Shown here piece after piece: positions 38,688 to 49,620 of a stretch of DNA of 64,000 nucleotides (position 1 is the stretch's first letter; each line of letters begins with the position of its first letter). A program made the position numbers and the translations under genes. The stretch spans positions 18,830,001 to 18,894,000 of the forward strand of contig NC_046676.1 in NCBI RefSeq assembly GCF_003369915.1, in the 5' to 3' direction. Below the pieces are notes generated by a model, which saw only the letters and a program-made list of their open reading frames with translations, did not search any database and had not been told where the DNA came from. The DNA comes from Drosophila miranda (taxonomy: Eukaryota; Arthropoda; Insecta; Diptera; Drosophilidae).

Positions 38688-40239
38688 ATGAAAATGGAAG
38701 ATCTCTTGACGAAGGGTTCGTCGTCGCCGCAGGAGGAAGACGACGAAGATGAGAAGGCGGAGCTGAAGGCAAAAGTCGCAATCGCCTCTGATGAGGGGGT
38801 GGAGAACGCTGAGGATGCTGTGGAGGAGTGCGCTGAAAAGGAAAGCGCGGGTGGCAAGAAGAAAGGCACGCGCAAAAAACGCTCCCTCAACTGGGAAGAA
38901 GCGGAGAGGGGACTGCTGCTGGAGGTTATCAAATCAAAAGTGGCATTCGTTGAGAACCGTAGTGTGGATGCGAAGAGTATCAAAGCCAAGCGTCTGGCCT
39001 GGTCCCAAATCACAAAACAGTAAGTGTAGATTGCGCAACACAAATGTGTATTACTGTACATATACTAAGGGACATTTCCATTGCAGATTTAATGCGTTGA
39101 ACTTTCGGCATCGACTGCTCGAGCAAATTCAGGTGCAATGGCGCAGCATGAAGAACTCGGCGAAGCGCGAGCATCAGCAAAAGCATCCCAAGTCCGATCC
39201 CCTGGAGGGCATGCGTATGATTGAGTTTATGGAGGAGCTGCAAAAGGATCCGGTAACCGCGCGGAGCCAAACCCGCGGGGTCAACACCAATGGCGGCACC
39301 GTAAGCACACTCAAGAAGGAACTACTCGATATTGACGAAGATGAGGATATGCCGCTGGCCGCCTTGCCAAACTCGACGAATGCCAGTGAGGACACGTTGC
39401 AGACATCCACCATGGCCATACCATCGCCACCCCCATCCACCGCTGGCGGTGATGGGGACTCGCAGCAAGAGAGCGCTCCTTCACAGCCGCCCACTCAACG
39501 TCGCAAACGTGCCAAACCCAAGTCGACGGTTAATAAAAATGATTCCGGGGATATGGGAGAGGACAACGAAAAGTCAGCTCCAGTGCGAAAGCGGCGACAG
39601 CGCAATGTAAGTTGGAGGATTGTCCAAGCAGCTATGAACACGAGCAATGCTAATAACGAATCGTCTTCCCCGGGACAGCTCTCGCAGGCTCAGTCGATAA
39701 TATCAGATGAAAATGAAGCGTCCACAACCGTTGCGCCTAGCACAACGCCCCAGCAGTTCTCGTCGGCGGCAACGACGGTTCCCGAAACGAATAGCCCGCC
39801 AGCCGCCACGCATGACCTCATCAGCAGCACGGATATGGAGCAAAAGTATAAACATGACCTTTTCAAACTGCTGAAACAGGCACGTCTGGCTGAGATAGAC
39901 TATGCACGCCGCGAGCACGAACAGAAGTTGCGCCTAGAGCAGATGGAGCAGGAAATAAAAATGGCATACTACCGGCAAGAGCAGGACTTGAAGCTTCGAC
40001 ACATGCGGGAAGAGCACGATATAAGGCTCCGGCAGCAGCGACGAGAGCACGAGGCGCGTCTTGGTATTTACAGCCTCAAATGCAGCGGACTAAATGGAAG
40101 CATACAGGAACAGATGCCCCTGCCCTCAGCGAAATGCAACGCCAAAATGGACTACAATAATGTCCACATGGACGGTGACACTGTCAAACCATCGACCAGT
40201 GCAGAGGGGAAGCTGGCTCTCAGTGCAGCCTGCAATTAG
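38688..40239 (+). CDS. Myb/SANT-like DNA-binding domain protein
   Basis: Two exons (38688-39019, 39087-40239) give 494 residues; a second in-frame ATG two codons on could also serve. After an acidic N-terminus and the basic stretch KKKGTRKKRS comes a tri-helical Myb/SANT-like domain at about residues 66-140: LNWEEAERGLLLEVIKSK, then AWSQITKQFN and QVQWRSMKNSAK. This is the layout of the apontic/zeste-like regulator family. The middle is Ser/Thr/Pro-rich with basic NLS-like runs (RRKRAKPKS, RKRRQR). Near residues 375-450 is a helix of repeated Arg/Glu/His heptads (YARREHEQKLRLEQ and similar), likely for dimerisation. A nuclear DNA-binding regulator is inferred; targets are unknown. Confidence 0.8.
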
Positions 40240-41100
40240 TGGGCGTGGTAGGGGGGGGTCAGACACACGCTCGCAATACGAATTGCCAGAAATTAGCCTG
40301 TAAGTGTATTTAGAGGAAAACATCATCCAATACTTTAAAATTTAGCTTGAAATACGTTTAGCGAAATGTAGCCCGACCAAATCACGGTCAGATGAATGAT
40401 TTCGAAGACGAATGAATGAATACGAATACTCAAAAACTACACTCAAGATGCCACTCGGGCGCCGCCTGCCACGAAAAATGGACTGTTATTTTGTGCATTT
40501 CGCACCACACACAAATACGAGCATACAGACAATGCATTTTCAATATAGTATTACATATATATTTCTAACGATTAAGACTCCTGAAAAACATGATCATTTC
40601 AAACGCGGTTGTGTCGTACGAAACAAAAATACTCAAACACACTCTGAATAAGTTCCCTATTTGCAAATCTTTAAAACGCATACGACGCCCCAAGTCAGTC
40701 AGTATTCTTTATTGCCACTGTATTATTTTTACTTTTTACATTTTTTATTTGTAAGTTTTTTTTACAAAACTTACAATTTAGACATAGGTACGTGTCGTAA
40801 TTGTAAATCCCTGTATGTCTGTTCATACACTACCGGAGAATCTTTTATAATTCTTATAATAATAAGTTACTGTACATCGTGTTCTATAGCGCAGTAATGT
40901 CCTGTCACTTTGCTTCTGCTTAATAAAAGGCATGATTAAGGCGAGAGCGAAGTAAAGTTAAACTAGATAAAGAAAATACAAATACATAGTGTGTAATCAA
41001 CTCTTCGAATGTGTTTTAATAGCTTTCAAATCTCTGTCATAATACTCAAAATATCCGAAATTTGTGTATGATTGAGGTTGTTTTTTAAATTGTACGTCAG
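40240..41100. other. 3' UTR of the Myb/SANT gene
   Basis: AT-rich sequence with AATAAA near 40921, suggesting a 3' UTR of about 0.7 kb. No further ORF of interest. Confidence 0.4.
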
Positions 41101-41108
41101 TATATAGG
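41101..41108 (+). promoter_or_regulatory. Possible TATA box of the EF-hand gene
   Basis: TATATAGG lies 109 bp upstream of the ATG; transcription would start near 41130. Single-motif evidence only. Confidence 0.35.
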
Positions 41109-41209
41109 GGAATTTCGAGTCTTTCTTTTAGTTGTTAGTTTTGCTTATTATTTACTATTTTTTTAGAATCGTACAGTTTTTTCTTAGTATATAGCAAATT
41201 TTTCGCAAA

Positions 41210-42037
41210 ATGAAGAACCTTGACGGAACACTTGATTATATGGAAAATGCACGGTTCAATTATTTATACGCGCCTGAAATTGCCCGTTTGGAAAAAGAAA
41301 CCAGCTTTAAGCACACCGAACTGACATGTGTCGTGATGATATATCACAAATTTGTGTTGGAGAATGGCGAGCGCGCAAAATTCATGACATTAATGCAACT
41401 CAGTAGCCTTGTTGAAAACGTCTTTGGAGTTACTGATCAAACGATTAACGCTAACGTTGTCTCACGGATAAGTTTTGATCCGGACTTCGATCATCCAGAC
41501 TTTTCCGCCGATCGCCACTGCAATTTGCGGTCATTCATTAAGCTCTTTGACATTTATTTTACCGACGATCTAGAAAAACGTATGGTTTTTTGTTTCTCAG
41601 TGAGTAAAATCCAATATGTACAAGTAAGTGGAGTGGTAATATGACTACGGGATATATCTATAGGTATATGATAGGACTGATTTCAATTATCTGGATCGAG
41701 AGGTTGTCCAGCTCTATGTGGATAAATTCTTCGAAGGCGACGACGAGGATGAGGTTTTTGAGTTGCGTCAAGTAAGACTATTGCTTGACTATATAATTCC
41801 CATACCATTTCACGTCTGATATATTCGCAGGACATGGTGGAATTGATTTTCCTAAAGTTCGACCAGGATAAGGACACTTTCATATCGGCAGAGGAATATT
41901 ACGATGTAGTGCGCCAGCAGCCCATGCTGTTGCAGTTCCTTGGTCCCGTGTTTCCCACAACTCGTCAAAAGGACATTGTGGCTCATTGTGCCAATATCAT
42001 GTCCTGCTATGCTAAAAACGAGGGAAATTATTTATGA
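41210..42037 (+). CDS. Calaxin/EFCAB1-like EF-hand protein
   Basis: Three exons (41210-41599, 41664-41771, 41831-42037) give 234 residues, close to vertebrate calaxin (EFCAB1). The C-terminal EF-hand loop at 177-188 is complete (DQDKDTFISAEE, with D177, D179, D181, S185 and E188). The preceding hand around 133-144 (DRTDFNYLDREV) lacks several ligands, and the first is not recognisable. The tail LLQFLGPVFPTTRQ resembles the family's LLEAFGPCLPDP. Calaxin regulates outer-arm dynein in motile cilia and flagella, so a sperm-specific gene would be a reasonable guess in a fly. No symbol is recognised. An AATAAA follows at 42069-42074. Confidence 0.75.
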
Positions 42038-42263
42038 TTTATGCATTTACATATAACCAAATTAAAGTAATAAAATTTGAGTGTAACAGTTATTTGACTA
42101 CCTGTCTTAGCTGATAGATAGAGATGGCATTCAAAGGTCCTTGCTGCAGCGGACGGGTCGCCAAATTGTCGCCGAAGACCCTGGGATCCAATCCAGAAAG
42201 TTCGTTTGCGACATGTTCGGAGTATGGACTGGCGCTTTATCGTTACTGATAAGACCAAGATGA

Positions 42264-42271
42264 TATCGATA
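42264..42271. promoter_or_regulatory. DRE (TATCGATA) upstream of Samtor
   Basis: A perfect DNA-replication-related element lies 73 bp before the Samtor ATG, with a second ATCGAT 6 bp downstream. DREF sites of this kind drive growth and housekeeping genes in Drosophila. Confidence 0.75.
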
Positions 42272-42325
42272 CACATCGATTGCTCTTAACACCAAAGTTA
42301 GTTCATACTAAATTGTAGTAAATAG

Positions 42326-43252
<927 letters not shown>

Positions 43253-43390
43253 ATAAGACAAGAGTCTGGCCGGCCATCTGTGTGGTTGTAAATATGTCTA
43301 CGTCTACTTATTTATGACTTAACTTATCTGTGTTAAATGTGAGTTAATAATAATGGTTGACGATTTATCTATATCGTAAATATTCAAATG

Positions 43391-45601
43391 CTATTGCTTC
43401 TGCAACTGTGTACCAGCTGGCGCTGGTTCCGATTGTGGGAACAGGGACGTGCCGCTCTGACGCTTCTTCATGGCTGTGGAGGCACCCTGCGAGATTTTCA
43501 TTATGTTGGGGGGCAGGGGCTTCTTACGGTCTGCCTCCCATTCGGCGCGATGCAGGCGCTGGCGATGTTTGTACATGTTTGCATTCGAAAAGAACGTCAT
43601 TGGACAGTTGGGACAGGTGTAGAGGACCTCTCCGGTGTGAGTGGAGACGTGCTCCTGCAGGAGAAACAAGAAGGATTATAAATACGATGATAGAGGACTA
43701 ATTAGTTGACGTACTCGTAAATCTTGCGGTCGCTTGAAAGCCTTTTCACACATTCCGCACTTGAACTTTCGCTCGCAGAGATGATTGTGGTAAATATGTC
43801 GCTTGAGGGCTCTGGAGTTGGTTGAAGTCTTGTTGCAAATATGACAGCGGTGCTCACCCCCCGGCGGCTCATGCACCGTATTCATGTGCTGCTTAAGGCC
43901 GGACAGATGCCGCAGCCACGTGCCGCAAATCTCGCACTGCACGGGCTCCGGTTTGGGACGCGGCTCGTCGGAATGTTCCAGCTCATGATGCTTTTTGAGA
44001 TTCGTTTGGGAGCGCAATGTCTTGCCACATTTATCGCACATGATCGCAGTTTCAGGGTCATGCATATAGCGCAAGTGCTCCTTCAGCTTGCGCTCTGTGG
44101 GAATTCTGGAACAGTAAAAGAATAAACATTAAGTTTGGAGTTTACTTTAAAGTCGTAGGACTAATCGTAACTAACTTCTTATTGCATTCTGGGCAGGTGA
44201 ATTTGTAATCGGACTTGGCCACATGCTTGGATACATTGTGATATTCGATGGCTGCCTTGGTGGTAAAGGTTTTCGGGCACTTTTCGCACTGATAAACCCG
44301 CTTCTCCTTGGGATCCGTATTGTCGGACGGATTCGTGTGCGATTGCTCGTGTATTTCCAAGGTGCGGGAGTCCTGAAATACTTTTCCACATTGGGAGCAC
44401 ATAAAATGATCGGGGTTTTGATGAACCATGACATGTTCCGCCAATGTTTTACGTATCGTAAACTTCTTTCCGCAGCAGCTGACGTAGCCCGATTCGATGT
44501 TGTGCGAGAGGCGGTGATGCCGTCGCATGTCGGCAAAGTTCTGGACCAGGAGATTGCATATTTCGCAGGACAACTTTTTGAAGAACTTGATGATAATTTC
44601 ATCATACTCATTTTGCTGGAGCTTGCGCCGTTCGAGCTCCTCGCGGCTCATGCGGACAGGTGGGACCAAGGGCTTGGGACGCTTTCTGTACTTTTTCGGC
44701 TTGACTACGACCCGCTTGGGTATCTCAGCGTAACGCTCTTCTGGCTCAAAGTCCGGCAAACTGTTGTCCGAGTCTTCATCGCTGGTGTCACTGGAGGAGC
44801 TGGCGCTGTCTTCCGTTCCCAGCACAGCCTCTGCGGCCACAAAGTCATTGTCATCATCGTCATCTGAGGCCAATACTTTTTTCAGTCGTTCAGGAGACTC
44901 GAGCTTGGGCATAGGTTTCCGGCCACGCCGCGTACTTCTTCTCAGTTGGCGCTTTTTGCTAGATCCGTTTCTTTCGGATGATCCGTTTGAATCATTTAGG
45001 AACTCCGCCAGGGGAACGTCTCCATCTGAATCACTACCAAGTGCCTGCTCATTCTTTATCCGACGCTTTGGATTGGTGGGCCAGTCCGAATTTACACTGG
45101 GCCTTTTCGTAGCAGTTTTGTGTCCATCAGTGTCCACCGGGTCCTCTAGAAACTCCAGCTTGGTCAGAGGCTCCAATTCGTTCACCTCCACCTTAACCGC
45201 GCTGGGGGCAAAGAAACCCTCGGACAGGGCATCTAGCTCTGCCGCAAGCAGGGGGTTGATGGCCTCTGTCTCGCCACAGAACTCGATTGGAATACTTTTC
45301 GAGTCGCTCTGCCGCTGCTGGTGCAGAATGTACACTCGCTCATGGAACTCATTGAAACTGCTCACGTTTTTCCAGCAGTCTCGGCAGATCACCTCCGAAT
45401 TATTATCCGCAATGGGTAGCTGGGAGGGAGGGTTTAAAGATGAGCCTTTATATTGGAATCCGAATCAACCGTCCAGTAACTTACCTCAAAGAACAGGAAA
45501 TGTTTGTTAATGGTCTCCCTTATGTTGAGACGCGTCCCTTCATCGGAAAACAGTCCATAGGAAGCATCGGAGGAACCCAAACAAAGTACACAGGCTGTCA
45601 T
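43391..45601 (-). CDS. ZAD plus C2H2 zinc-finger protein (grauzone-like)
   Basis: Four exons (45485-45601, 44176-45419, 43715-44105, 43391-43654) give 671 residues. The N-terminus is a zinc-finger-associated domain (ZAD): C4-x2-C7 in MTACVLCLGSS and C51-x2-C54 in VICRDCW. An acidic, Ser-rich and basic linker (about 120-300) is followed by about nine C2H2 fingers, including CEICNLLVQNFADMRRHHRL, CSQCGKVFQDSRTLEIHEQ and CGMCEKAFKRPQDLR. ZAD-C2H2 proteins are an insect-expanded group of DNA-binding factors, often expressed in the female germline. The finger order resembles grauzone and its paralogues, but I cannot name the orthologue. It starts 284 bp from the small basic ORF on the other strand. 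Confidence 0.9.
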
Positions 45602-45885
45602 GATGCTATACTACCAAACTAATACAATTTTTCTACGAGTCCAGCTCCATTCAGAAATTTGTTTATAAAAATTCTCATAAAATCACGCGCTATGGTATTT
45701 TTTGGTGAATTATTTTTCATGTGATAGCGCGTTTTCGGAAACACCAAATCGATAAAATAAATAAATCGAAATAGGAATAGGTGACAAAAATCAGCTGTGC
45801 GCATTTTATTAAAACAACCGAGCGAAGAACTTTCAAAATTACTAGTTATCCGCATTAATTTACTTAGTACACGTCCTATTCTTTA
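45602..45885. promoter_or_regulatory. Divergent promoter between the ZAD gene and the small ORF
   Basis: 284 bp, AT-rich, with an ATCGAT (about 45748) that is a partial DRE. The length and head-to-head layout suit a shared promoter. Confidence 0.35.
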
Positions 45886-46062
45886 ATGGCTAAACGTAAG
45901 AATAAAAGGACCCCAAGGCGGATACATCGTCATCGGCACAAACACGGACTGTCTTCACCCAAGACCACGCGGATGCTGCTCAACAAGTCGGCCCTAAGAA
46001 GACAGGTAGATAATTCTCGCGCCGAAACGAGGATCACGGTGAGCGTAGCCATAGAATATTAG
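45886..46062 (+). CDS. Candidate 58-residue Arg/Lys/His-rich small protein
   Basis: An ATG at 45886 opens 58 codons ending TAG 46060-46062. The product is strongly basic: it starts MAKRKNKRTPRRIHRHRHKH and continues with SPKTTRMLLNKSALRRQ. The composition suggests nucleic-acid binding or nucleolar targeting. Two overlapping ATTAAA sites (46074-46084) could end a short transcript. A possible donor (ACG/GTGAGC) at 46038/46039 leaves room for a spliced, longer form. It might instead be an upstream ORF of the HD-family gene. I recognise no family. Confidence 0.4.
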   Translation: MAKRKNKRTPRRIHRHRHKHGLSSPKTTRMLLNKSALRRQVDNSRAETRITVSVAIEY

Positions 46063-46361
46063 AATATATTGTTATTAAATTAAATGCATAGTTTGTTGTA
46101 CGAGACGCGAATTGCGATTAACCCGATTATGCCGCGTATGTTGAGTGTTGTGTTGTGTTGTTGTGGTACCTTTGTCAGTGCGCAATCGCCGTAACCAAGC
46201 AGCACCGAAAAACTTAAGTACAGACGAAAATTGAGCAAGTTCCAGAAAAACCTTGACACGAATTAGACCATCGCAGACAAGCAAATCGAAGGCAGAAAAA
46301 GTCGTTATCAAATCCAAGTTGCCAAAAGCAGTTACCAAAACCCACCAAAAATCAGCGAAAA

Positions 46362-47122
46362 ATGGAAGAGATCTGGAAGAAAGTCTGCAGCCACTACGAT
46401 GTGCCCGAGCAGGTGGCCAATGAGTGGTTCACTCGCATCCAGGAGCATCTGAGTGACGACAGTCCCTCGCGGGCCTACCACAACTGGAACCAGATGATGC
46501 AGCGCAAGGAGTCGCACCTGGCCGAGTGCACCAATCCGAACATTGTGCTGGCTGCATTCTTTCAGTATTACCACTTTGATGGCAACCGCAGCTGTGTAGA
46601 GGAAAACTGCGAGGTATTCCAGGAGTTCTGCAAGGAAGCCACCATCGAAGATGTGAGTAAGAGTCCGACATCATTTGACCATGGGCTATAGCTTGTGTGT
46701 TGCTGCGTGTCTTAAACAGGATGATACCAAGAGTCTGGTGTGCAACCTGTTGGGACGCAAAACTCCCGAGAACGAAGTGCACTGGTGCCACGACGATGAA
46801 GCCAATTTGTTGCAGGATGTGGATTTGGTGGTGCTGGCGTAAGTATTTTTCCCTTCCCCGAAACGAAACGAATTTGTTGCTTATTTGCTCCACCGTCTGA
46901 TGATCCACAAGCTCCTCACCGGAGGAGTACAAGCACTATACAACGCTTCTGCGTTCCGAATACGCAAATCTCGATGATGCGACATACAAGGCCATGCGCA
47001 TTAAGGTTCTGGAGACACTATTGCTTATACCATCAATATATGCAACTGGGGAGTACCACGACAAGTACGAGGAGCAGGCCCGTGCCAATATACGCAGCGA
47101 GATACTCGAGTTGAAGAAGTAA
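46362..47122 (+). CDS. HD-superfamily (COG4339-like) protein, probable pseudoenzyme
   Basis: Three exons (46362-46652, 46720-46838, 46912-47122) give 206 residues. The layout follows bacterial COG4339 predicted HD hydrolases: an N-terminal helix ending YHNWNQM, AAFFQYYHFD where bacteria have a FHD motif, DVDLVVLA (bacterial DADLxxLG), then YKHYTTLLRSEYANL and a C-terminal AR.N...E helix. The diagnostic HD pair is replaced by Gln-Tyr and the second His of the bacterial HYHxLxH motif is also missing, so metal binding is doubtful. The DxD aspartate remains. The alignment is by eye. The leader of about 200 nt and the AATAAA at 47431-47436 mark the transcript. Confidence 0.65.
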
Positions 47123-47539
47123 GGCGTTTGCGCGACTTGCTCAGATTTAGATTCCAAAGGGCTCTTTATTTGCTGCTTAGCTGTGTACTTAATTGCTGTT
47201 TATACCTCATTCGAAATGCATGAAATAACTACACAACCAAGACTGCTCGAAGGACAGAGGTTCCTTGACAGATTGGGACGTCTTTTTTTAAAAGTCCCAT
47301 GCATGGACTCTAGATAAATTGTAACTTAATTCTGAACTGAATTCAAGTTTAATCAAAATTTGTCTACTAGTTCGATTTTATGCCAATCTATACGTAAGCC
47401 CTTTTAATATAATTACTACCATATTCCCACAATAAACATGATAAATATGTATATCAAAAACTATTCAAAAGCACGCCGTTTTACTAAAAGCACATTTTGA
47501 GAACTTAAATTTGAAAACCTCTTGGGTGAGGGGCACACA

Positions 47540-47633
47540 GTAAGTAGGAAAAGTAATAATGGATTACTTTTCTTTTTTTCTTTTATCAAAACTGAGCTTG
47601 AAATTTTTCATAATTTGCATTCCCTTTCACCAG
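47540..47633 (+). other. 5' UTR intron of the NYN ribonuclease gene
   Basis: A donor (CACACA/GTAAGT) at 47540 and an acceptor (TTTCACCAG) ending at 47633 remove 94 bp. The first exon, which has no ATG, would start just downstream of the previous gene's poly(A) signal at 47431. Confidence 0.5.
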
Positions 47634-47681
47634 GCTCATCAAACACAGCAAATTACAGAAGCCACCAGCGACAGAACCGCA

Positions 47682-49309
47682 ATGTCACCAGTAGGTAACT
47701 TTACAGAGCGTTCCGCGATGCCATCAGCAGACCAACCTGCTCGATTCAAGAAGTTCAAAGATGATCGGAGCAGGGTGAGACGGTGGATGGTAGCTTCGAG
47801 GAAGTTATATTATTGCATTTTGATTATTTCAGAACTCTCCCAAGCGCTTGCAGCCGAACGCACAAAAGAAAAAGAAGAAAATGGATCGCAAATACATCCA
47901 GAAGCTGATGAGCTCGATCAAGAAGAAATACCGGATGAACAAAGGTCCGCACTTTAAGCGCAGGTTGGAGTTTCGAAACGATCCGCCGGCTGAGGCAGTA
48001 TTGCCCAAGCCCAAGTTTTATAGACCCCCGAAGGTAAGGTTGAGATTGTGTTTGGACTTTGACCACTTATTCACATGCAACTCAGGCGAATGGGAGCTCA
48101 ACTCCAAATCAAAATGATACCATTGAGGATGGAGAAATAGTTGAGGGACTAGAAATCAGCGATGATGATGATGACTGCGTGCTACTGGAGCCCCCAACGG
48201 CCTTCATAAACATCGATGATGATGAGAGTGATGGCGAGCCCTCTACCAGTGACAGAAGCTTCAAGGCTTTCAAGCGTCGTGCGGAATTGCTCGCCCCATC
48301 ACCTCAAATACTGTTCAAAGACTGCCATCGCCAGACGGCGCTTCTTAGGACATCGAAACCAACAAATCAACTGCTTTATTCCACCATGGCCAAGAAGACC
48401 GTGTCAGAGGCTTCCTACATCGTCTCAGACGATAGCTTCGAAACGGCCAGGCCGAAGACAAGCCAAACACATGCCGATTCTGTCATTGTTATCGATGACA
48501 CTATTACGGAGGAAGACTTCATTCCGTTGCCACCCGATGATCCAATATTGAAAAGCTCTAAAACGAAGGGAAAGAAGTGGAGTAGCAAGCGAATGAACGA
48601 CAGCCTGTTCACTTCTGCGGAAAAGAAAGAGCTGTGTAAGTACAATAGAAACACCTTCAATCCCTCAGAGGAATCGGAAGAGACTGACAACGAGCCGAAA
48701 TCAAACAAGAGAGCGGTGATAATCGATGGCAGCAATGTGGCCTTCGCGTGAGTGTTTCGCTACGACATACACGTGTATGTATGCTAAAGAACCTATTTTC
48801 AATACCCTCACAGACATGGAAATTCCAACATATTCTCCTCGGAGGGCATCAAATATTGCCTGCAGTATTTCGATAAAATGGGCCATAATGCCAAGGCTGT
48901 GATACCGGCGTTCCGCAAAAATGCGACCAAATCCTCGAATCCCGAACTTCTGGATAAGCTGCACAAAGAGGGTAAGATCGTATTTACTCCATGCAAGAAC
49001 TTGCCTGGTAAAATGTCCACCAGCTACGATGATCGGTAAGCTGTAGATTGATTTTGTATTTCCCATTAAATCTCCATTAAAATACTTGGTTTCCCATCCT
49101 TCAGCTTCATATTGCAGCTGGCGTACGAGTGGAATGCAGCTGTGGTGTCGAATGATAACTACAGGGATCTGATAAATGAGAATCCAGCATTCAAGAAGAT
49201 TGTGGAGACTCGCGTTCTTGGCTATTCTTGGTGCGACAACATATTCATACTCCCAAAGGATCCGTATGGACGCTGGGGACCGACACTTGATGAAATACTA
49301 AAATGCTAA
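47682..49309 (+). CDS. NYN/PIN ribonuclease of the Zc3h12a/N4BP1 type
   Basis: Five coding exons (47682-47774, 47833-48033, 48086-48747, 48814-49035, 49105-49309) give 460 residues. The first 300 are lysine-rich, then acidic and Ser/Thr-rich, with SUMO-interaction-like runs (DDCVLLEPP, DSVIVIDDT) and basic NLS-like segments. Residues about 305-455 form the Zc3h12a-type NYN domain: VIIDGSNVA (D312 catalytic), GIKYCLQYF, VFTPCKNLPGK, TSYDDRFILQLA and VSNDNYRDL, so the acidic active-site residues are present. No CCCH finger follows; the gene is therefore closer to N4BP1/KHNYN than to Regnase. Likely role: endonuclease on mRNA or foreign RNA. A donor-like GTAAGT at 48636 is skipped because the frame stays open into the catalytic motif. 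Confidence 0.85.
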
Positions 49310-49620
49310 ATTCTTCCTTATATGTACTTAAATTCGTTCAGTTTAGTTAAATAAGTTATCTCATTGAAGCTATTTACATTTCATGTCTCGTTGGCATTTC
49401 TGTGGCTCCATCTTTTCTTTTTTGAATCACATCAAGAAATGAAAAGTTGACAAATTATCAGGGATACGTTTATTTCAGCATTTAGTAAATTGCTTAATCG
49501 AAAATTAAAGAAACTTTTATTCATACATAAGAATTACTCTTAAAATTTCTTGTATATATGTATAAGCGTGTATATTTAAGTATGGAATACAATTTATTAT
49601 TTCGGAATCGAAAGTTTTTG
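49310..49620. terminator. Convergent 3' UTRs of the NYN and PPxY genes
   Basis: 311 bp between stop codons, AT-rich. Minus-strand AATAAA copies occur near 49468 and 49515; no canonical plus-strand signal was found. Confidence 0.4.

Noticed and set aside
44764-45510. 248-codon plus-strand ORF opposite the ZAD zinc-finger gene
   Set aside because: Shadow of the Ser/Asp-rich linker exon; no start context or splice logic of its own.
48636-48641. GTAAGT donor inside the NYN gene
   Set aside because: The reading frame continues without a stop into the catalytic motif VIIDGSN, so splicing here would remove the active site.
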